The notes under the pieces were generated by a model. The model did not search any database. It was not told the DNA's origin and saw only the letters and a list, made by a program, of their open reading frames with translations. A DNA stretch of 64,000 nt from Chrysemys picta bellii. Taxonomy: Eukaryota; Chordata; Testudines; Emydidae. Each line of letters starts with the position of its first letter. The first letter of the stretch is position 1. Of this stretch, positions 57,860-64,000 are shown in pieces. A program made the position numbers and the translations under genes. The stretch lies in assembly GCF_011386835.1 (NCBI RefSeq), contig NC_088805.1:16922836-16986835 (forward strand). Direction: 5' to 3'.

Positions 57860-58780
57860 TCAATAGTGCTGGTAGTGGTGCCTGCTTCAAGCCACTTTAT
57901 CTGTGTGGTCCATTTTTGGAAAGTGGTGAACAGCAAGAACCAAAACATCTGTAGCACATGACCGAATGACTGTGGTCCCTTCAACACCTAAAAGCCATGT
58001 TTGCACATGCAGAAGCATCCTTGTGTCCGTTTCCTCTTGAGTACTGTACCAGCCTTGGGCTTCTTCAACACTACTACTGGTGATGGACTTTGCTACTTCA
58101 CCTTTGGAAAAGTATCCAGTAAAGAGAAGTGTTTGTATTGGGTGTGCTAATACACTCTCAGGTTCATTTTTAACCATATATTCACAGAGGAATTTTACAA
58201 GTGACTACTGGTTAGACGCCACATTTAGAAACTTTTTCCATGGAGGGATAGGGCATCCGCCAATCACCTTAGGTGATTTCTTGCATCCAACCTTAGATCC
58301 TATCCCATGCTGTCTTTTTACAGTTTTCACAGAGTTACTCTCGTCATATCTGTGCCAAAGACTTGGTTTATAGAATTAGCTTTGTCAAATCCTTTTAGGA
58401 CCTGCCTCAAGTACTCAGCAGCCAATTCTCTGAAAGTCTGGAATTTGTTTCCAGCTGTTATTTTATGACAGCCATGGCATCTCTGATGTAGGCTGTGGTT
58501 TCTTTATTGTATGCTCTTAGTGCATGGATTCTTTCAGCTTGAGCTTCCAGCTGATGCCCTAATTCAGCTTTGTATGTTCTTCTCATTGTTCCATCAGCAT
58601 GGAAGAGGAGCATGGGGCAGGTCCTATTAGGTAACTAAGAACAGTCGCCATTGAAACCTCATTTCTGCATCTTGACAAGGATCTGTGGGAAACAATTTCT
58701 GGACTGGTAGCTGCTGTGAGTGTCCTTCCCTCAAACACTGACCCATAGCATAAGAGAAGGTGCACTGAGCTGCAAGCCTA
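57860..58780 (-). pseudogene. Degenerate transposon-type ORF of unnamed family
   Basis: On the minus strand, 58177-57887 is open for 96 codons with STQEETDTRMLLHVQ and VIRSCATDVLVLAVHHF. Upstream (to about 58780) further decayed coding sequence is readable in other frames (AYNKETTAYIRDAMAV, NKFQTFRELAAEYLRQ), broken by stops. The E-E-x-D-T-R...T-D-V-L-V-L pattern is frequent in repeated uncharacterised proteins of animals. I cannot name the family and do not assign a function. Confidence 0.55.
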
Positions 58781-58894
58781 GAGTCCATCGGTTCGAATTC
58801 CAGCTCTTCTATGGACTGTTCTCAGTATCTGTATGCACTTCATAGCCCTTATTAACCAAGGCCTTAGTCGCCTACTTTAGGGAGTCCTATTCTT

Positions 58895-58990
58895 CACCCA
58901 TTTTACAGGTAAGATAACAGAGGTTGGACAAGGCCACTGCAAGCAGAACTGGAAATAAAACCCACTTCTCTAATATGACAAACCCAGTTT
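58895..58990 (-). repeat. MIR-like SINE fragment
   Basis: Reverse MIR: ACCCATTTTACAGGTAAGAT and GCAGAACTGGAAATAAAAC. Just upstream, 58765-58830 contains GGTTCGAATTCC, close to a tRNA B box, but no tRNA fold, so it is probably a SINE head. Confidence 0.55.
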
Positions 58991-59478
58991 CATCCATTTT
59001 GCTATGCTAAAATGGAGGGAAGGGCCCAAATTATGTGCTATTTAATACATGCTAACATGGTGGGTTTTTATCCCTCTCTAGTCTAGACCATATATAAAGG
59101 TTTATAAGTCTTCTGCTGCCTTCATGCTAATGTACATGGTGTTTTAACTCAAGTGGTAGAAGCTCATTATTTTTAAATCCAAAAATCGTAGTTTCTCATA
59201 CTCACACACAAATTTATGATGCCTTACACCAGGAATGCATCACACACATGAAAAATGCATGAGTGTCAGACCATGTCTGGACACAACTCTCAATTTTTTG
59301 CATGGCAGTCCTAGCAGCCCCTTTAAAGATCCACATAAGCACTACTATGGATTCTGGAGTGGCCTTAGGGACTAAGCAGCTCCTATCACAAAGACTCAGT
59401 GAGGAACTTTCTTCCTGACATGTATATTTTCTGTACTTCAGTGAACCATGAAAAGGTGAGTGCTCCTCACAGCATAGG

Positions 59479-60002
59479 TACGGTTACCATACGTCCGGAT
59501 TTTCCCGGACATGTCTGGCTTTTTGGGCTTCAAATCCCCATCCGGGGGGAAATCCCAAAAAGCCGAACATGTCTGGGAAAATAGGGAGGGGCCGGCGCCG
59601 CTGGGTGCTGGGCTGGGGGCCGGGGGTGCTCGGTCAGGGGCTGGCCCGGTGGTGCAGGGCCGGTGGGGCCAGGCCAGAGCCCGGGCCGAGGCCGGGGGTG
59701 TGGGGCCGGCACCCCAGGAGCCGAGCCAGGCTGGAGACGCTGGGTCCGGGGCTGGCCGCCGGAGGGAGCCGCTCGGTTGGGGGGGCCAGACTGGGCCGCG
59801 CCTCCTCTCCCCACCCCCCCAGCTTACCTGCTGCCTGCTTCAGGCTTCCCGCGAATCAAATGTTCACGGGAAGCAGGGGAGGGGGTGGAGTTGGGGCGGG
59901 GACTTTGGGGAAGGGGTGGAGTTGGGGCGGGGGCATGGGCGGGGCTGGGCCGGGGCCCCGTGGAGTGTCCTCTTTTTGGACACTCAAAATATGGTAACCC
60001 TA
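59479..60002. mobile_element. GC-rich hAT-type element, 524 bp
   Basis: Ends TACGGTTACCATACGTCC on the left and TAGGGTTACCATATTTTG read inward from the right. Flanks AGCATAGG (59471-59478) and AGCATAAG (60003-60010) are an 8-bp duplication with one change. The first 100 bases contain an inner inverted pair (GGACATGTCTGGCTTTTTGG / CCCAAAAAGCCGAACATGTC). The GC-rich interior is rich in CpG and gives spurious open frames in several frames. Bases 60003-62470 hold nothing recognised beyond a 24-base A run (60522-60545). Confidence 0.85.
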
Positions 60003-62469
60003 AGCATAAGCCACCTCAGAGCTTTATAGAGTTGTTTAGTCACCTGATGCTGTCTTGACCAACTGGACTATGTTTGGTGATTGAAGAGTATTAAATATAC
60101 ATAAAAAAGTCAGGTAGGAATGACATACAGAGTCTGCAGCAGCAAGCATTATACAGCAGCTGCAAAGCCACTTGCATTCGAAATCTCCCTTTTCACTTAT
60201 TTGAACCGAAACAACAAATACTTGAACTCAGACCAAAAGGTGAATTTTTTGGAACATTTCAGAAGAATTAGTTCAGCTCTTTGAGTTAGGCAAGTGAGAT
60301 GTGGAGGAAATATACTCCTTTTAACTTGGAAAAGCTGTTCCAATTTTTTTTTTTTTTCAAAATAATCCCTTACAAAATGGTTGAATTTACTGTAGAGAAA
60401 TGGTTCAAAAAATATGAGGCACTGTGGGTACAGAAAAATTCACACACCAGTTACGAAGACAAATAGATACGGAGATGTTTGGTTCCCTTTTACATTCAAG
60501 ACTTAAAGTACATTCACTTGCAAAAAAAAAAAAAAAAAAAAAAAAGCACACTTGCCCAATATTTTTGAATATTACATTTAATAGACATGCCTGATCTGTT
60601 AAATATGTGTAATCAGAGATTTCATTCAATGTAATGAAATCACTAGACACAACATGCCTTTGGTGTTGTAATGATGCTCACTTTGTAATATGGTAACACT
60701 TTGTTAAACAGAGAGATCTGATTACTATACTCTTGTATAATGTATCATTAAACAAGAGCTCACTGTTGTAATGATTGTTTTGCCATCATTTTACATGAGA
60801 AAGAGTTGTAAACCTCTCAATACTTCCTAAATAAATAGTACCCAAAACAAAGCTGACCATTAAATATGAACTATGGCTAATCTTCAGTAAGGAGCCATCA
60901 TTTTGACAAGTTTAAAAAAAGAAACATATCAAAGTTATAATCTATTACAGATTTTAATTGGCACAAGCACAGTAGGAAATTACTGCTACGGTTTTCGTTG
61001 GATTGTCATAAGCACAAGTACAGTTCGATAAAACAAATGTGCACCTTCAGAACTCCAAAACTAGAGGTTCTGGAGCAGCAGTAGCAAGTGCTGTATTTCT
61101 GAAGCATATTAGAGAGATTTTCCTTATCAACTCAGCAGCACAGTTCCAGGGCTGTGCATGCTCACAATTGCTTCAGTATGGAACCAGACTGTTACTGTGT
61201 TATTCTTTGATTAAACTGGATAAAATCAGTACTAAAATTGCAGGCTGTGAATGTATATTAATTCCTTTACCATACAGAGATTCCTTTTAGATAATGGCGC
61301 CTTATCTCTGTTTTGATGAGTTAGACCCGGTACACTTGGTTCTTCTCTATCCCTTAAAATACGGAACACTTCAACAATCATCGGATTCTCTATCTTGAGT
61401 TTTCCAATCATTTCCAATAAGTACATCTGCTTCCAGTATTATGAAGTTACAGATGTAAAATGATTTAAAAAAGAGAAAAATGTATAAATGTAGTACAGGA
61501 AGGAAACTCAGCAAGACAGAGTTGTTACCATCACCACACACTATTTCTTTTGTCTGTTAAAGTTATTACTCACTTCAGTGGGCACCATGAAATAAAGATT
61601 AAAGCATTTAAGAACTGCTTCGCTGTATTTGTGAACAGTTTACAAACCACAGGTACAACATTCATCTTGTATAATTTTGTCAAAATTACACAAAAAAGAG
61701 CCATTATTAGATTTGATAGTAACTGCTTTCTTCCTGAATTCTCTCTGAATTACTTTGTTATATCCTGTTGGAATGAGCCAAAAGGTAAAGTGTTCCTGTT
61801 TGCAAGTGGATAAATGATTTTCCTTTTGCCAGAAACTCAAGTAACTGGTGGGAAATTCAGGACTTCTCCATTAATTAAGCAACAAACCAAAACACTGGGG
61901 ACATATTAACACAGGGGAATATTTAAATTTGACAGACTAAGTTCCAGGATATATTTTATACAGTTACAAAGATCTCTAACTAACAGTTTAAACTATCAAA
62001 GTTCCAAAATCACATGGTGTTAAGAGCCAAACTAGGTTTAACTAAAAAAATCTTTCTTAAGGATTTTTCTCAAAGGATAAGGAGTCCAAAACACTACAAT
62101 ACAACTTAGAAACTTCAAGAGTCAAAAGGAGCTTGGAAAATCTTATCATATAGATTTTGGTTTGCCCTGAACTTAAGGGAATTTAAATTACAGCCACCAC
62201 AGCTAAAGAAAACACACTAAATTGTTTGCAAACACGTGTCTCTTTTGTTGATAAACTTTAAATAGGCATCTTTTTATTTGCTTATTGTTTAACTTGAGGC
62301 ACAAATAAGTGAAATTTAAAGTTGTCAACATCCTGTGAGAGTTTCTACCATAATATGGGTGATTTTCCATTAACTTTATTTCTCTCCAACCCTTTTAATA
62401 TATAACATTCAATAAGACTCACAAATCTATTCAAATATTTACATTCAGTGACGTGGCTTGAAGAGGTAA

Positions 62470-62900
62470 TAAATTGTATGCCTAAATTGAACAAAAGTAG
62501 GGATTGGAGGAGGACGGAGATTATGAACTCTGTTTTAGGCATGTTGAATTTGAGCTGACAGCTAGACATCCAGGAGGAGATGTTAGAGAGACAAGATGAG
62601 AAGACAAGAAGTCTGGAGTAGAGGGGTAGATCCGAGAGTCATCAGGATAGAGATAGTAGCTGAATTTGTGTTTGTGGATAAGATTACCCAGAGGAAAAAT
62701 GTAAAGGGAGAAGAGAAAGAAAAAGGTATCAAGGACAGAGCCCTGCAGAACCCTCAGAAGGTTGAAGGGGGAGGGGGGATGAAGAGTATTCCCCAAAGGA
62801 CATGCTGAAGGATCGATTAGAGAGAGGAGGAGGAGATTCCTGGTCTCTTGCTTCCCCAGCAACCGCTGTGGAAGGAGCTCTTCTGATGGTGGGGAGGAAA
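62470..62900 (+). repeat. Ancient interspersed repeat
   Basis: Text such as TTTTAGGCATGTTGAATTTG, CTAGACATCCAGGAGGAGAT and GGACAGAGCCCTGCAGAACC matches a repeat I know from mammals and reptiles, but I cannot give its family name. The reverse-strand open frame of 131 codons here is part of it, not a gene. Confidence 0.5.
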
Positions 62901-63350
62901 AGGTAAAACTAGTCACCTAAGGTTTCTGATATATACAGTAGAAACAATGTATGCCTCCTATCCAGCAAACACTGACACACATGAGTAGTCCTGTTAAACT
63001 CACTGGGATTACTCACATGCCTCAGTGTTTGCAGGATTAGGGTCTTAATATTACATTTAGGTTGTAAAAGCTACATTTGTAATACTAACCTAGCAGAACT
63101 TTTTAAAAGGAAATCAAGCCAAGTATCTCAAATGATAATGCTTTCACTTTCTTTCTGATCAATGTGACCTTTCATTTAGAGGATATGTTTGCTTGGTAAT
63201 TACCTGTTTTAAGATTAAAGTAAATATTTTTAATGTACACTGATCAAAAGTTCTTTTTATATTGAGGCTACACTCATGCAAACACTTACCCACATGCTTA
63301 ATTTTACCACCATTTCCATTTACTTCAGTGGACCACTCTCAGTAGTGAAG

Positions 63351-64000
63351 TTACATAAGAATGTCCAAACTGGGTCAGAGTAATGGTCCATCAAGCCCAA
63401 TATCCTGTCTTCTAACAGTGGACTGTGCTAGATGCTTCAGAGGGAATGAACAGAACAGGGCAATTATCAAGTGATCCATCTTCATTGTCCAGTCTCAGCT
63501 TCTGGCAGTCAGAGGTTTAGAGATACCCAGAGCATGGGGCTGTATCTCTGACCATCTTGGCTAATAACCAGTCATGGATCTATCCCCCATGAACATATCT
63601 AATTCTTTTTTGAACCCAGTTATACTTTTGGCCTTCACAACTTCCCATGGCAATGAGTTCCACAGGGTGACTTCATTTTGTTTGCTTCAAACCTACTCAC
63701 TATTAATTTCACCAGTGACACCTAGTTCTTGTGTCATGTGAAGGGGTAAATAACACTTCCTTATTCACTTTCTCTACACTACTCATGATTTTGTAGATCT
63801 TTATCATATTCCCCCTTAGTCGCCTCCTTTCCAAGTTGAACAATCCCAGTCTTCTTAATCTTTCCTCATATGAAAGCTATTCCATACCCCTACTAATTTC
63901 TGTTGCCCTTCGCAGTACTTTTTCAAGATGGGGTGACCAGAACGGCATGCAGTATTCAAGGTGTGGGTCTACAATGGATTTATATAGTGGCAATATGATA
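63351..64000 (-). mobile_element. CR1 LINE, runs off the window
   Basis: Reverse CR1 text that is less diverged than the copy at 26015: CTGGGTCAGAGTAATGGTCC, AAGCCCAATATCCTGTCTTC, TTTTTTGAACCCAGTTATAC, GGGTAAATAACACTTCCTTA, CATATTCCCCCTTAGTCGCC and GATTTATATAGTGGCAATAT. The element continues to the right of base 64000. Confidence 0.92.

Noticed and set aside
58765..58830. Possible tRNA gene (GGTTCGAATTCC B-box-like)
   Set aside because: The B box has an extra base, and I cannot form acceptor or anticodon stems; it fits a SINE head.
59600..59960. CpG island and HIRA exon 1 candidate
   Set aside because: No sequence encoding the HIRA N-terminus (MKLLKPTWVNHN) on the minus strand here, and the block is bounded by transposon ends and a target duplication.
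59511..60029. 172-codon open frame on the plus strand
   Set aside because: Gly/Arg-rich translation of the CpG-rich hAT element 59479-60002; three frames are open at once.
62521..62916. 131-codon open frame on the minus strand
   Set aside because: Lies in an ancient interspersed repeat; no start context, splice sites or family match.
1..64000. A hidden new multi-gene system
   Set aside because: All convincing coding signal belongs to HIRA or to decayed mobile elements; the other open frames are short, on repeats, or unsupported.

Overview
This is vertebrate nuclear DNA. It carries one intron-rich gene, CR1 LINE fragments, MIR-like SINEs, many short hAT-type DNA transposons and a decayed DIRS element. 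This repeat mix, plus a short repeat I know as abundant in turtle genomes (8804-8899), points to a turtle, or less likely another archosauromorph reptile. The species call is inference from repeat content.

The only gene I can establish is HIRA, the WD40 histone H3.3 chaperone subunit, on the minus strand. I place 24 of its 25 coding exons (2 to 25) between 53831 and 10268, all joined in phase by GT-AG introns, with a 3'UTR running to about 9430. Exon 1 (about 12 N-terminal residues) and the promoter lie beyond 64000, so intron 1 is longer than 10.1 kb. The in-window exons total 3035 coding bases. With the expected 37 coding bases of exon 1 this gives 1023 residues, against 1017 as I recall for human. 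Exons 2-11 encode the seven-bladed WD40 propeller, exons 12-13 the ASF1-binding B domain, exons 14-17 a variable basic linker, and exons 18-25 the C-terminal trimerisation/CABIN1 domain. I see no frameshift or premature stop, so the gene looks intact.

Left flank (1-9430): a GC-rich stretch at the edge, a 769-bp hAT-like element, a CR1 tail, a 389-bp hAT MITE and a degenerate DIRS retrotransposon (about 6430-9230). No second gene is convincing. Introns: CR1, MIR-like SINEs, several hAT MITEs with readable 8-bp target duplications, a probable solo LTR, a pair of related repeats in introns 10 and 9, and GC-rich compound repeat DNA in intron 8. Intron 1 (53832-64000) holds a decayed transposon-associated ORF, a 524-bp hAT element, and a CR1 that runs off the window.

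I found no new gene system, CRISPR array, operon or RNA gene. The most interesting signals are a donor-like sequence at the first base of HIRA exon 18, at the codon for the regulatory serine known as S697 in human; a set of hAT insertions that can be dated relative to one another; and an unnamed transposon-type coding remnant in intron 1.
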